From JBBDXI01 sp040902425 (GTDB lineage: Bacteria; Planctomycetota; Phycisphaerae; Phycisphaerales; UBA1924), in assembly GCA_040902425.1 (NCBI GenBank), contig JBBDXI010000103.1, forward strand, positions 6,719 to 70,718: a DNA stretch of 64,000 nt, written 5' to 3'. The position numbers were made by a program, and so were the translations under genes. The notes under the pieces were generated by a model. The model had not been told where the DNA came from, made no database searches, and saw only the letters and a list, made by a program, of their open reading frames with translations. Within the stretch, counting starts at the first letter, position 1. Each line of letters starts with the position of its first letter. Positions 41,811-50,896 of the stretch are shown here, piece by piece.

Positions 41811-43538
41811 TTCTACGGAAATCCACCGGTTCAGCAGCTTCGCCGCGCTGTCGGGGTTCTGGCGGACCAGGTCCGACACCTGCTCGCGCATCTTCTCCGC
41901 CTTGATCTGATCCTCCCCCACGATGATCCCCGCCATCGCCGTCTCGGTCTCGTCGGCCTCGCCCACCAGGTCGCTCTTGGCCTCCAGCGTCGGCGGCCGG
42001 CCGACCATCTCCTGCGCTGAAGGGATGTCCGCCCGCCGCCCGCTCCGCCGCACCAGCATGAACATCATGCCCACCGCCACCAGCGACAGGGCGCCCAGCA
42101 CCACCTTGTCCACCACCGCCGAGTTCCCGCCGGCCATCAGCGTGCTGATCGTCCCGCCGATGCCGTCCGGCGCCCCGCCGCCCCCGCCGCCGTTGCCCCC
42201 GGCAGGCCCGGCGTTGAACCCGTTCGACGCGTACACCTCGCCGGAGACCAGCGTCACCACCACCTCGCCGGGGACCTCCTGCCCCTCCGGCGTCCGCGTG
42301 ATGACGTGCGGCTTCAGGCTCCGCTCGATCTCGGCCCGCTCCTTCTCCCAGCGCTCGTCCACCTTCGCGCGCTCGGGCTCGGACGGCTGCTCGCCCTCCT
42401 TCACGGGTGTCTCCCGCTGAAGGAGCGAGACGATGTACCGGCGCGGCACCGCCACCGTCGCCACCAGGCGCGTCGGGTGCCCCCGCGGATCGTCGATCTG
42501 GTCCACCTTCGTCCCCGCGTGCACCGCGAAGTCCGTCTCGTCGGTCTTCTGCTCGCTCTTTCCCGCCCGCGCCCCGCCCTGGTTGAGGTCCATCATCGCG
42601 TTGGGCCGCACGCCCGGCTCCGCCGCGCTCACCGGCTGCGTCTCGGTCGTGCTCGAGCTGGTCTCCTTCTTCACGAAGGTCGCCGAGCCCTCCCCGTTCG
42701 CCAGCGTCTTGCTCACGTGCGACCGCACCCGGCTGACATCCACGTTCGCCGTCACCTCCACCGTCGCCGGCGGGTCGATGTGCCGCAGCAGGCTCTCCAG
42801 CTTCCCCTTGAACTGCCTCTCCACCGCCGTCGCGTAGTCGCGGTACGTCGTCGGCAGCAGCTCGTCCTCCCCCGTTACCCGCCGCACCCGCCCCGCCGAC
42901 GCGTCGTTCACCACCACGCTGCCCAGGTCCAGCCCCGACACCGACCCCGCCACGAAACGGGCCGCGGCCTCGACGATCTCCTGCGGGATCGCCCGGTTCC
43001 CCTCCGCGAACAGCGTCACCGACGCCTTCGGCCGGCGCGCCGACTGCCCGATCCCCGCGGCCTCGGGGGCATCCACGAACACCTCGGCCCGCTTGATCCC
43101 GTTGAACTTGCTCAGCACCCCCGAGAGCCAGTTGTTCAGCATCACGCGGTAGAGTTGCCGGTTCTGCTCCCGCGAGTTCATCCAGTTCTGCGTCTTCAGG
43201 ATGTTCTCGAAGACCACCGCCGTGTTCGCCGGCTGGCTCCCCGACTGGCCAAGCAGCGCGAACGCCTCCTCCCGCGTCTCCGTCGGGACCATCAGCCCCG
43301 AGACGCCCTCCGTGTACCGGACCCCCGCCGTCCGCAGGATCACCGCGGCCTTCTGCTGGTCCTCCATCGATGCCCCCGGCAGCAGCGGGACCATCAGCGG
43401 CTTCCCGGCGTACTGGCTCACCAGGAACAGGGCCATGATCATGATGACGGCGAGGCTGCCGAAGAGCAGCCGCTGGCTCGGACCCATCGCGCCCAGGTTC
43501 TTCTGGATGGCCGCGAAGAGTTGCCGGAGCTGATCCAT
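41805..43538 (-). CDS. fliF: Flagellar MS-ring protein FliF
   Basis: The product has 577 residues. The first membrane helix is at about 27-47 (LLFGSLAVIMIMALFLVSQY). The ring-building motifs follow: GVRYTEGVSGLMVPTETREE, LQ-type segment NWLSGVLSKFNGIKRAEVFV and SVTLFAEGNRAIPQEIVEAA, then VAGSVSGLDLGSVVVNDASA. A second membrane helix (about 470-490) is followed by the FliG-binding tail VSDLVRQNPDSAAKLLNRWI. GGAGG precedes the ATG at 43538. A GTCACTCC repeat overlaps its last codons. Confidence 0.96.
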   Translation of the reverse strand: MDQLRQLFAAIQKNLGAMGPSQRLLFGSLAVIMIMALFLVSQYAGKPLMVPLLPGASMEDQQKAAVILRTAGVRYTEGVSGLMVPTETREEAFALLGQSGSQPANTAVVFENILKTQNWMNSREQNRQLYRVMLNNWLSGVLSKFNGIKRAEVFVDAPEAAGIGQSARRPKASVTLFAEGNRAIPQEIVEAAARFVAGSVSGLDLGSVVVNDASAGRVRRVTGEDELLPTTYRDYATAVERQFKGKLESLLRHIDPPATVEVTANVDVSRVRSHVSKTLANGEGSATFVKKETSSSTTETQPVSAAEPGVRPNAMMDLNQGGARAGKSEQKTDETDFAVHAGTKVDQIDDPRGHPTRLVATVAVPRRYIVSLLQRETPVKEGEQPSEPERAKVDERWEKERAEIERSLKPHVITRTPEGQEVPGEVVVTLVSGEVYASNGFNAGPAGGNGGGGGGAPDGIGGTISTLMAGGNSAVVDKVVLGALSLVAVGMMFMLVRRSGRRADIPSAQEMVGRPPTLEAKSDLVGEADETETAMAGIIVGEDQIKAEKMREQVSDLVRQNPDSAAKLLNRWISVEE

Positions 43539-43714
43539 GCCGTCCTCCCGGCCGGGCACACACGCGCGGTCCCCGCGCACCCGGTCGCGCGATCACCCGC
43601 ACCGGATGTGCCGGGGCAGCGCGTGGAGACTCTTTCGGACGGTGCGCAAGCCCCGCTTGAAACCCGCTTCATGTCGCGCCGATGCTGCGCGGGGGCGCAG
43701 GATCTGCGGATGGT

Positions 43715-43807
43715 TCGTTTCTCAACGCGAAGGGGCGCGAAGGCGCGGAGGCCGCGAAGCGATCCGCTTCCCTTCGCGATCTTCGGAACTTCGCGTTTGA
43801 GAAACGA
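43715..43807. repeat. Hairpin of the CGCGAAGG family between fliF and fliE
   Basis: The outer arms TCGTTTCTCAACGCGAAG (43715-43732) and CTTCGCGTTTGAGAAACGA (43789-43807) are inverted copies with one bulged base. Inside are GCGAAGG/GCGGAGG-like units of 8-9 bp. It lies in the 285-bp space between fliF and fliE; the rest of that space (43539-43714) shows nothing else. Confidence 0.9.
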
Positions 43808-43823
43808 GACAGCCAGCGGCCGG

Positions 43824-44141
43824 TCACACCCGCATCTGCTGGATCTCTTCGTAGGCCCGCACGACCTGGTTGCGCACGGCCTGGATCATCTTGAAGGCCG
43901 TGTCCGCCTTCGCCGTCGCCAGCAGCACACCCTCCAGGTCCGTCCGCTTGCCCGTCTGCAGGTCCTCGACCGCCGCCGTCGCGTCCTGCTGGAGCTTGTT
44001 GGCCTCCTCCAGGTTCTTCAGGAGCAGGTCCTTGAAGGCCGGCGTGTTCGGGTCGGCCGCGGGCTGGGCCATGGGCGCTGCGCCGGGCCCCACCGGGCCC
44101 ACCCGCGACGCCGATCCGATGAGTCCGAGGGGATCTGTCAT
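43824..44141 (-). CDS. fliE: Flagellar hook-basal body protein FliE
   Basis: This 105-residue protein joins the MS ring to the rod. The FliE pattern is seen: AFKDLLLKNLEEANKLQQDA, then VLLATAKADTAFKMIQAVRN and QVVRAYEEIQQMRV at the end. The ATG at 44141 (MTDPLGLIGS) fits family length. An in-frame ATG further upstream would translate a 23-bp palindrome (GRRDACPTE) and was rejected. It follows flgC. Confidence 0.93.
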   Translation of the reverse strand: MTDPLGLIGSASRVGPVGPGAAPMAQPAADPNTPAFKDLLLKNLEEANKLQQDATAAVEDLQTGKRTDLEGVLLATAKADTAFKMIQAVRNQVVRAYEEIQQMRV

Positions 44142-44151
44142 GGTCAGTTCA

Positions 44152-44174
44152 GTGGGGCAGGCGTCCCGCCTGCC
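44152..44174. repeat. 23-bp palindrome between flgC and fliE
   Basis: Identical to the two copies at 30886-30908 and 30940-30962 (GTGGGGCAGGCGTCCCGCCT plus three bases). Confidence 0.92.
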
Positions 44175-44181
44175 ACCCACC

Positions 44182-44607
44182 CTACGCGAGCAGCCGCAAC
44201 GCCTGTGCCATCATCGACTTCGTCGCCTCCGCCGCCACAATGTTGGCCTCGTACGCCCGCTGAGCCTCCATCGAGTTCGTCTTCTCGACGACGTCGTTGA
44301 TATCCGGCACCAGGATATGCCCCATCCGGGGCCCGCTTTTCTCCGCGTGGGGGTTGGAAGGGTCGTACTTCCACCGCACGGCGTTCTGATCGATCTGGAT
44401 CTCCGCTACGTGCACTCCCAACTGCCGGCCAGCGACCGTCTTGGCGGACGGGTCCCCGACCGCGAAGAGCGCCCGCCGCGCGCGATATGGGTTCACCCCG
44501 CTCGAATCCAGGTACGCGTCCTTCCCGGCGATATTCGCGGCAGCCGTCTCGTGCCGGACCCGCTGGGCGATCATGCCGCTGACCGAGATGTCGAGTGATC
44601 CGTACAT
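44182..44607 (-). CDS. flgC: Flagellar basal-body rod protein FlgC
   Basis: The product has 141 residues. It begins MYGSLDISVSGMIAQRVRHE and TAAANIAGKDAYLDSSGVNP, the rod-protein N-terminal D0 helix, then VDQ-like text, and ends HILVPDINDVVEKTNSMEAQ, RAYEANIVAAEATKSMMAQA. FlgC is one of the proximal rod subunits. It lies 42 bp after flgB on the same strand. Confidence 0.95.
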   Translation of the reverse strand: MYGSLDISVSGMIAQRVRHETAAANIAGKDAYLDSSGVNPYRARRALFAVGDPSAKTVAGRQLGVHVAEIQIDQNAVRWKYDPSNPHAEKSGPRMGHILVPDINDVVEKTNSMEAQRAYEANIVAAEATKSMMAQALRLLA

Positions 44608-44649
44608 GGTGAGTCACCGTCGTTCGGCGGCCTGTGGCCGCTTCAGGAA

Positions 44650-45090
44650 TCAGACACGTTCGGCGATGGCGTCGCGGAGCTGCTGGAGGCGCGACCGCAG
44701 GAGGTCCGAGGCGACACGGTACACGCCGTAGTTCTCCGCCAGGTCCTGCACGAGCCGCTCGGGCTCGGTGTTGTTCCGGTCGTGGCCGAGGATGCCCGCT
44801 GAGGGCGTCCGGGGGGTCAGGACCAGCCGGCCGCCGGGCAGTCGGCTCAGTTCCCGGGAGCCGTGGAGGCTCAGTTCGCCCGAACCCCCGCCCGGCTGCT
44901 CCCGCCGCCGCTCGATCGCTCCCGACAGGGCCCTCTGGAATCCCGCGGGCGAGACATCCACGGGTTGGAAGTTGGGCGTCGTCCAGTTGGCGATGTTGTG
45001 GGCGATCAGCCTGTGCCGCTCCCCGGCGAACCGGAGGGTCAGCTCCAGCGAAGGGATCGCCCCCGAGTTGACGACATCGCCGATGAACAC
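44650..45090 (-). CDS. flgB: Flagellar basal-body rod protein FlgB
   Basis: The product has 146 residues. The FlgB signature is at the start: LTLRFAGERHRLIAHNIANW, then TTPNFQPVDVSPAGFQRALS; the end, NTEPERLVQDLAENYGVYRV and ASDLLRSRLQQLRDAI, matches the C-terminal D0 helix. It is the first gene of the flagellar cluster. The tRNA-Arg gene lies 52 bp upstream in the same direction, so read-through from the tRNA promoter is possible; no separate promoter was recognised. Confidence 0.93.
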   Translation of the reverse strand: MFIGDVVNSGAIPSLELTLRFAGERHRLIAHNIANWTTPNFQPVDVSPAGFQRALSGAIERRREQPGGGSGELSLHGSRELSRLPGGRLVLTPRTPSAGILGHDRNNTEPERLVQDLAENYGVYRVASDLLRSRLQQLRDAIAERV

Positions 45091-45142
45091 GCCCCGCGGC
45101 CCGCAAACCCGGGGCCAGAAGCCCCCAGCGAGCCCGGAACAA

Positions 45143-45216
45143 CACCCCCGGCAGGATTCGAACCTGCGACCAACGGATTAGAAATCCGTTGCTCTGTCCA
45201 ACTGAGCTACGGGGGC
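45143..45216 (-). tRNA. tRNA-Arg (anticodon TCT)
   Basis: On the minus strand this begins GCCCCCGTAGCTCAGTTGGA (acceptor and D arm), has the anticodon stem-loop ACGGA-TTTCTAA-TCCGT with anticodon TCT, then a TTCGAATCC T loop and a closing GGGGGT. The discriminator base is G and CCA is not encoded. A TAAACT box (45230-45225) just upstream may be its -10 element. Confidence 0.96.
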
Positions 45217-45407
45217 TCCACAGGAGTTTACCCCCCGCGCCCACGCCCGCCGCTCCGCCCCGCCGCCGCCCAGCCGCCCCCCCCGATGGCCCTCCAGCCT
45301 CCCGCAGCGCCGAGAAATCCGCCCACGACCGACTAGAATCGCCTCCTGCCACGCAAGACCCTGTGCGCCCCGCCGCGAAAGACCCCGCGGCCACCGCGGA
45401 GACTCCC

Positions 45408-46382
45408 GTGAGCCAATCGGTCCAGGCGACCGCCGTCGAATCCCTCGTCGAGGCCCCCCGCGCCGGCCTCCTCCCGTGCGCGGCCGCCATCGTCGAGACC
45501 ACCAAGCCCCGCATCACCCGCCTCGTCACCATCACCGCCGCGGTCGGCTTCGCCCTGGGCGCCATCGACCGCCGTTGGGAACTGGGCGAGCTGCTCATCG
45601 CCGGCCTCGGCGTCCTCGCCGGCACCGCGCTCTCCGCGGCCGGGGCCAACTCCCTCAACCAGTGGCTCGAGCGCGAGCGCGACGCCCGCATGCCCCGCAC
45701 CGCCGGCCGCCCCCTCCCCGAGGGCCGCCTCAAGCCCGGCGCGGTGGTCATCGCGGGAAGCCTGCTCGCCCTCGTTGGCGTGCTGACCCTCTGGGCCGCC
45801 TGCGGCCCGATCGCGGCCCTGGTCTCCCTCACCACCATCCTCCTCTACCTGCTCTGCTACACCCCCCTCAAACCGGTCACGCCCCTGGCCACCGTCGTCG
45901 GCGCGGTCCCCGGCGCCCTCCCGCCGGTCATCGGCTGGGCGGCGGCCCGTTACACCGAGGGCCCCGAGGCCCTGCTCCACGTCGGCCCCTGGGCCCTCTT
46001 CGCGATCATGTTCGTCTGGCAGGTCCCCCACTTCCTCGCCATCGCCTGGATGTACAAGGACGACTATGCCGCCGGCGGCTACCGCGTCCTCCCCGTCGTG
46101 GACCCCACCGGCCGGCGCACCGCGCGCTCCATCGTCGCCTGGAGCCTCCTGCTCGTCCCCGCCACCGTGGCCCCCGCCCTGCTCATGGATGCGGCCCCCG
46201 CCAGCCTCTACGCCCTCATCACCCTCATCATGGGCCTGGGCTTCTTCGGCCTCTCCTGGCGCGTCGTCCGCAGCGGCCGGCGCGAGGATGCCCGCAAGGC
46301 CTTCATCGCCTCCATCATCCACCTCCCCCTCGTCCTGGTCGCGGTCGTCGCCTTCGCCGTGATCTCCAGGGTCCTGGCCTAG
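45408..46382 (+). CDS. ctaB: Protoheme IX farnesyltransferase (heme O synthase)
   Basis: This 324-residue polytopic UbiA-family prenyltransferase makes heme O for cytochrome oxidases. The active-site region reads AAGANSLNQWLERERDARMP, then RTAGRPLPEGRLKPGA, matching the CtaB N...D/E...D..M.RT..RP pattern with Glu at the first acidic position. Later LLCYTPLKPVTPLATVVGAV, PGALPPVIGWAAA and FVWQVPHFLAIAWMYKDDYA are diagnostic. The GTG at 45408 has a GGAG upstream and gives a normal length; an ATG at 45189 would add 73 residues that overlap the tRNA and was rejected. It pairs with the SCO gene 33 bp downstream. Confidence 0.94.
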   Translation: MSQSVQATAVESLVEAPRAGLLPCAAAIVETTKPRITRLVTITAAVGFALGAIDRRWELGELLIAGLGVLAGTALSAAGANSLNQWLERERDARMPRTAGRPLPEGRLKPGAVVIAGSLLALVGVLTLWAACGPIAALVSLTTILLYLLCYTPLKPVTPLATVVGAVPGALPPVIGWAAARYTEGPEALLHVGPWALFAIMFVWQVPHFLAIAWMYKDDYAAGGYRVLPVVDPTGRRTARSIVAWSLLLVPATVAPALLMDAAPASLYALITLIMGLGFFGLSWRVVRSGRREDARKAFIASIIHLPLVLVAVVAFAVISRVLA

Positions 46383-46415
46383 CTCACGCGGCCCGTCCCG
46401 GCCGCGCACCACCCG

Positions 46416-47066
46416 ATGAAGCGCTGGCTCCTTCTTCTCGGCGTCGTCATCGCGGCCGCGGGGCTGACGGTCTCCATCCTCGGCATGTTCCGCTTCATGC
46501 GGCGGGTCTACATCACGCCGGCGACCTCCATCCAGCCCGAGCCGCGGTACGCCGACCTGACCATCCCGCCCTTCGTGCTGACCGACCAGGACGGCCGGCG
46601 CGTCGACGAGGAGATGTTCCAGGGGCGGATCACGGTCCTGGACTTCATCTTCACCAACTGCCCCTTCGCCTGCCCCATGATGACGCTGGCGATGCAGGAC
46701 ATCGCCAAAGCCCTGCCCCACACCCAGGTACGGTTCGTCAGCATCAGCGTGGACCCGCAGCGCGACACGCCCGAGCGCCTCCGCCAGTACGCGACGGACC
46801 GCGGCATCGACCTCTCGCGCTGGAGCTTCCTCACCGGCGACTTCCAGACGGTGAAGTCGATCGCCTCGGGCGCCCTGATGTTCGCCCTCGAGGAAGACCC
46901 CGCCCGCCCCATCCGCCTCCCCGACGGGACCAGCATGAGCAACATCCTGCACCCGACCAAGCTGATCCTGATCGGCCCGGACGGCAAGGTCCACGGCATC
47001 TACAGCTCCGAGGACCCGGAAACGGTCCGCGAGCTTGCGCACCACGCGCGGCAACTGGCGAAGTAG
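46416..47066 (+). CDS. SCO1/SenC copper chaperone for cytochrome oxidase
   Basis: The product has 216 residues. One N-terminal membrane helix (LLLLGVVIAAAGLTVSILGM) anchors a thioredoxin-fold domain. The copper ligands are present: Cys82 and Cys86 in FTNCPFACPMMT and the His near residue 179 in ILHPTKLILIG. FVSISVDPQRDTPERLRQYA is the usual SCO stretch. SCO proteins metallate or reduce the CuA site of cytochrome c oxidase. With ctaB just upstream this is a small oxidase-assembly operon; the oxidase subunits are not in the window. Confidence 0.95.
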   Translation: MKRWLLLLGVVIAAAGLTVSILGMFRFMRRVYITPATSIQPEPRYADLTIPPFVLTDQDGRRVDEEMFQGRITVLDFIFTNCPFACPMMTLAMQDIAKALPHTQVRFVSISVDPQRDTPERLRQYATDRGIDLSRWSFLTGDFQTVKSIASGALMFALEEDPARPIRLPDGTSMSNILHPTKLILIGPDGKVHGIYSSEDPETVRELAHHARQLAK

Positions 47067-47124
47067 GCGAGCCTTCGTAGCACCGGCGCTGTGGCCAGCG
47101 GTATGCTGCGTAAGGAGTGCCGAG

Positions 47125-48663
47125 ATGCTCGTCCTCACGGCCCTGCTCGCGCTGCTTCTGGGCACCTACCTCCTACGGCGAGGCTGGCGAGGGCGGATCA
47201 TCAACGACCATCCATGGTGCTCATCCTGCCGCTTTGACCTTGTCGGCTTGGGCGAGAGCGTGACGTGTTGTCCCGAGTGCGGCCAGGACCTCACCGATTA
47301 CGGCGCGATCCGCGTCGGGCAGCGAGTCCGCCGGCCGAGGCTGGTCGCGGCAGGTCTTCTGCTGATCGCCGCCCCGGTGTTCACGCTCAGTGCGCTCTAC
47401 GTCGGTCATCGCGCAGCGATCGATTGGAACCGGTACAAACCCGTGTTCTGGCTCAAAGCTGAGATGTCGTACGGAAGCGGTGCTGCGCAGCACACCGCCA
47501 GCAAGGAACTTGTGGCCCGTGCCACATCCGGAAGCCTGACCGAGGAACAGCTCGCTGATCTGGTTGGCACACTTATGAGTCAGGTCGAGCAGGGACAGCC
47601 GGCATCCTGGATCGCCGCCCAGCCGCTGTATGACCTGGACGTGGCCGGCGCAATTCCAGCCGAGCTGCGCACGGGGCTGCTCGAATGGTGCTTCGCGCTT
47701 CAACGTGACCGGTCGAAGCCGTTCCCGCAGCAACTGGGGGACATCATTCATCGCGCGTATCTGCAGGAAACGATCTCCGACGCCGAGTTCGGCCGGTACC
47801 TTGAAGGGCTCATCAGGCCCCGACTGCGTATGGCTCACACGCTCCCGCTCGCGCCGGGCGAAGAGGCCACGCTCGTGATCGATTGGGACTGGCGTGGCGG
47901 GAGCGGGCCCGTGGAGTTCTCGATTGATCTCCCGCTCTCTCGCCGCGGGCGGGACCGGGACTACGAGCAAAACTGGTTTGGGCGTGCCCCTCTGCACGGG
48001 CCCGGTCATATACGCAGGTTTGTCGCGGCAACCGAGCCGGGGACTCACACCCTTTCCGGGAAGATCACGCTCTCCACGGGAACCCGCTATCTCTCCTCCG
48101 GACGCGCGAGCAGCCCGATCCTGGCTTCCTCGAAGCGGCCGCTCAGCTCACTGCCGGAACTGAAGACCGAGTTCCCGATCGAGTTGAAGTACGTCGTGCA
48201 AACGGAGGGCTCCACTCCCCGGTCGCGCCTGGAGAAGCAGGTGGCCTCCATGTTCGTGGTCTCGGATGCTCTGGTGGATTACGGCGGGAACCCGCCGAGT
48301 GCATCGGTGCCGCTCTACGCCCGCCCACTCACAGACCACCTGACCCTCCGGTTCGACGCGACGTGGCGGTACGGCGCAACCGAGACGGCCGTCGGCCAGG
48401 CCGAGCTGAAGTTCGCTGGCGGTGCTTCGAGCTGGTCACTGTTCGAGGGCACGCGCATGAGCTCTGGAGGAGGATCGAGCAGCCGAGGGAGCGCCGAGAG
48501 CAGGTTCGAGCAGATCAACTTCCGTGCGCCCGTTCCGGCCGACGGGCCGCCGACGGGAACGCTTATCCTGGTGATCACTGAGCTGACGACGGACGGCACG
48601 CCGGTGGCACCGGGTTCGCTGCCACTCGTGGTGGAAATCCCTGAAGTGCGTGTGGTCCGCTGA
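47125..48663 (+). CDS. Membrane protein with zinc ribbon, function unknown
   Basis: The product has 512 residues. A first membrane helix at about 3-18 is followed by a four-Cys zinc ribbon, CSSCRFDL (Cys32, Cys35) and CCPECGQDL (Cys49, Cys52), then a second helix near 73-95. The remaining 400 residues are a periplasmic beta-rich region. Proteins with this CxxC-(F/Y)DL...CPECG module are numerous in planctomycetes; their role is unknown. AAGGAG precedes the ATG at 47125. Third codon positions look less GC-rich than in the neighbours, hinting at a different history or weaker selection. Confidence 0.78.
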   Translation: MLVLTALLALLLGTYLLRRGWRGRIINDHPWCSSCRFDLVGLGESVTCCPECGQDLTDYGAIRVGQRVRRPRLVAAGLLLIAAPVFTLSALYVGHRAAIDWNRYKPVFWLKAEMSYGSGAAQHTASKELVARATSGSLTEEQLADLVGTLMSQVEQGQPASWIAAQPLYDLDVAGAIPAELRTGLLEWCFALQRDRSKPFPQQLGDIIHRAYLQETISDAEFGRYLEGLIRPRLRMAHTLPLAPGEEATLVIDWDWRGGSGPVEFSIDLPLSRRGRDRDYEQNWFGRAPLHGPGHIRRFVAATEPGTHTLSGKITLSTGTRYLSSGRASSPILASSKRPLSSLPELKTEFPIELKYVVQTEGSTPRSRLEKQVASMFVVSDALVDYGGNPPSASVPLYARPLTDHLTLRFDATWRYGATETAVGQAELKFAGGASSWSLFEGTRMSSGGGSSSRGSAESRFEQINFRAPVPADGPPTGTLILVITELTTDGTPVAPGSLPLVVEIPEVRVVR

Positions 48664-48924
48664 TCGTTATTGTGGGTCGCCTTGACTTGCGCGCACAGCC
48701 CGGGACAATCGCCCCGGCTTCCACGGAGACCATGCCTTGCTCGTCACGCTGCACAACCCCGGTCCGGCCCGCGTCTACGCGGCCGCGATGGCGTGGCTCT
48801 CCGATACCGCGGGCTGATTCCGGCCCCCCCCGTTCGTCCCTGGCCAGAGACCGTTGCACCGCCGGCCCGAGCGCCGGCTTCCCTCGCACGCGCGCATCCG
48901 CGCGCGTCCGATCACGGTGATCCC

Positions 48925-49323
48925 ATGGAAAGCACGACCAACCCGCCCCGGCCCCAGCCTCGCCCGCGCCGCCGCGGCGCCGCGAAGCTGACGGTCGCGC
49001 GCACGCTCGCCCCCGAGGACATCCGGCCCGGGGCGTACATCGCCGTTGCGCAGACCGTGTTCGAGTTCTTCCCGTACTGGCTGACCGAGGCCTGGCGCTG
49101 TCCGCCGGTCTTCCGGGTCGCGCTCCTCTCGGGCCCCGAGAGCGGGCTGCCCCTGCGCGTGAAGGAAGTCTGCCTGCCCTTCGTGCTCGTGCAGGCCCCG
49201 GACGGAGCCCACCGCACGCTGGACACGCGCCGGGTGCGGCTCATGCTGCTCTCGGATCGGTTCGGACGCAAGGCGTCGAAGAAGCTGCGCGCCAAGCCCA
49301 GGCCGGGGCCCTGCGGCCTGTGA
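48925..49323 (+). CDS. Conserved hypothetical protein
   Basis: The product has 132 residues. A basic, Pro-rich start (NPPRPQPRPRRRGAAKLTVA) is followed by a folded core: LAPEDIRPGAYIAVAQTVFE, FFPYWLTEAWRCPPVFRVAL, then PLRVKEVCLPFVLVQAPDGA and TLDTRRVRLMLLSDRFG. This has the look of a small beta-barrel; no known family is recognised. The 261 bp upstream (48664-48924) hold no other gene that I can support. Confidence 0.6.
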   Translation: MESTTNPPRPQPRPRRRGAAKLTVARTLAPEDIRPGAYIAVAQTVFEFFPYWLTEAWRCPPVFRVALLSGPESGLPLRVKEVCLPFVLVQAPDGAHRTLDTRRVRLMLLSDRFGRKASKKLRAKPRPGPCGL

Positions 49324-49356
49324 GCGTTCCCCTCCGGCCGACCCACCCGCTCGTGT

Positions 49357-49593
49357 TCAGCGTCCGCGCTTGCGCCGGGGGCGATGCCCGTTCGCGATCG
49401 CCTCCAGCGCGGCGATGTGCAGGTACGAAACGAACGTCCACCGCTCGTTGGGGAGCGCCACAAACGCCCTCGACTTCATCAGCGCGACCGTGTGCGGGTT
49501 CATCACGTCGTATGACTCGCCGCTGCTCAGGCACAGCCGGAAGGGCTGGAGCGGCTCCTGATCGAGCATGTCCTGGATCGCTTCCGCGGTCAT
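49357..49593 (-). CDS. Small conserved hypothetical protein
   Basis: This 78-residue protein reads IQDMLDQEPLQPFRLCLSSG, then ESYDVMNPHTVALMKSRAFV and ERWTFVSYLHIAALEAIANG. The order PFR-L-S-G, V-x-x-P-x-x-V and I-x-x-I/L-E matches a widespread short protein of unknown function common in planctomycetes and other soil bacteria. It starts 19 bp after the M24 peptidase stop on the same strand and may be co-transcribed. Confidence 0.7.
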   Translation of the reverse strand: MTAEAIQDMLDQEPLQPFRLCLSSGESYDVMNPHTVALMKSRAFVALPNERWTFVSYLHIAALEAIANGHRPRRKRGR

Positions 49594-49612
49594 GATCCCA
49601 TTCTATGCGCGG

Positions 49613-50833
49613 CTATCGGTCGCCCACCATCGCCTCAACCTCCGCCGCCTCCCGCGGGATCGCCGCCGTCAGCACCTCCGCCCCCCGCGCTGTCACCAGC
49701 ACATCGTCCTCGATCCGAACCCCCAGCTTCCGCTCCGCCAGATACACCCCCGGCTCGATCGTCACCACCATCCCCTCGCGCAGCGGGCCCTCCGGCTGCG
49801 CATCGTGCACCTCGATCCCCAGCTGGTGCCCGATCCCGTGCATGAACGCATCGCCGTGCCCCGCCCGCTCGATCACCGCCCGCGCCGCCATCTCCACCTC
49901 GTGCATCCACACGCCGGGCCGCACCGCCGCCGTCGCCGCCTTCAGGGCCTCCAGCACCACCTCGTACACGCCCCGCTGCTCCGGCGAGAACCGGCCGCCC
50001 GCGGGGAACGTCCGCGTCACATCCGCCGTGTACCCGCCCACCCGCGCCCCCGCGTCGATCAGCACCACATCGCCCTCGCCGATCCGCTGGTCGTTCGCCC
50101 GGTAGTGCAGCACCGTGCTGTTCAGCCCGGCGCCGACAATGGACCCGTACCCCGTCCCGCCCGCCCCCGCATCGCGGAACGCATCCTCCAAGGCCCGCTG
50201 CACATCCCGCTCGTTCGCCCCCGGCCGGATCGCCACCGCCGCGGCCGCGAAGCCGGCGTGCGTCGCCTCGACCGCTTTCCGCATCACCGCCAGCTCCGCC
50301 CCGCTCTTGACCGCCCGCAGCGACGGGACCAGGTCGGTCTTGTCCACGATCGACACGCCCACCGTCCGCTCCGACACCTTCCGGAACGCCGCCAGGTCCG
50401 CCGTCACCGGCGCGTCGTACACCGCGAACGGGTGCAGGCACGCCAGCTTCCCCCGCCGCCGGGCCGTGATCGTCAGGAACCGCGGCAGGTGCGTCGTCCG
50501 CATCACCGTCTCGAACCCCGTCCGCTGCTTCAGCCCCGTGCTGATGCGGTCGCGGTACCCGTCCCACTCCTCGACCTCCGGGTTCAGCGGCCGCAGGAAC
50601 AGCACCGCCCGCCGGCGCGGGTCCTCCGCCCGCGGGTCCATCAGCACCGCGGCCCCCGCCTCGTCGCGGACCCCGGTCAGGTAGTAGAAGTTCCAGTCCG
50701 GCTGGAACGAGTCCGTCACGACGGACGAGCCGGCGCCGGCGACCACCACGCCGACGGCCCCCTCCAGCCCCTCCATCACCCGCTCACGCCGCGCGACGAA
50801 CTCTGCAACGTCGATGCCTTCGCCGATGATCAT
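49613..50833 (-). CDS. M24B metallopeptidase (Xaa-Pro aminopeptidase)
   Basis: The product has 406 residues. The N-terminal creatinase-like domain (NFYYLTGVRDEAGAAVLMDP) precedes the pita-bread catalytic domain. Metal ligands are visible: the two Asp in VVLIDAGARVGGYTADVTRT, His in GIGHQLGIEVHD, Glu in VVTIEPGVYLAE and Glu in GVRIEDDVLVTARGAEVLT. Xaa-Pro aminopeptidases remove an N-terminal residue before proline. A start at 50833 gives MIIGEGIDVAEFVARRERVM, a normal family start. Confidence 0.93.
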   Translation of the reverse strand: MIIGEGIDVAEFVARRERVMEGLEGAVGVVVAGAGSSVVTDSFQPDWNFYYLTGVRDEAGAAVLMDPRAEDPRRRAVLFLRPLNPEVEEWDGYRDRISTGLKQRTGFETVMRTTHLPRFLTITARRRGKLACLHPFAVYDAPVTADLAAFRKVSERTVGVSIVDKTDLVPSLRAVKSGAELAVMRKAVEATHAGFAAAAVAIRPGANERDVQRALEDAFRDAGAGGTGYGSIVGAGLNSTVLHYRANDQRIGEGDVVLIDAGARVGGYTADVTRTFPAGGRFSPEQRGVYEVVLEALKAATAAVRPGVWMHEVEMAARAVIERAGHGDAFMHGIGHQLGIEVHDAQPEGPLREGMVVTIEPGVYLAERKLGVRIEDDVLVTARGAEVLTAAIPREAAEVEAMVGDR

Positions 50834-50855
50834 GGGCGGAGTGTACGGGCATCCG

Positions 50856-50893
50856 GACTCGATGCCTCGATGCCCCGTGCCTTGATGCCTCTC
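50856..50893. repeat. TCGATGCC tandem repeat
   Basis: Units CTCGATGC, CTCGATGC, CCCGTGC and CTTGATGC of about 8 bp lie between the receiver-like gene and the M24 gene. A similar array is at 59704-59741. Confidence 0.8.
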
Positions 50894-50896
50894 TTC

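Noticed and set aside
45143..45216. tRNA-Arg as the integration site of the flagellar cluster
   Set aside because: I saw no direct repeat of the tRNA 3' end at the other border (about 20400), and the cluster has the same composition as its flanks.
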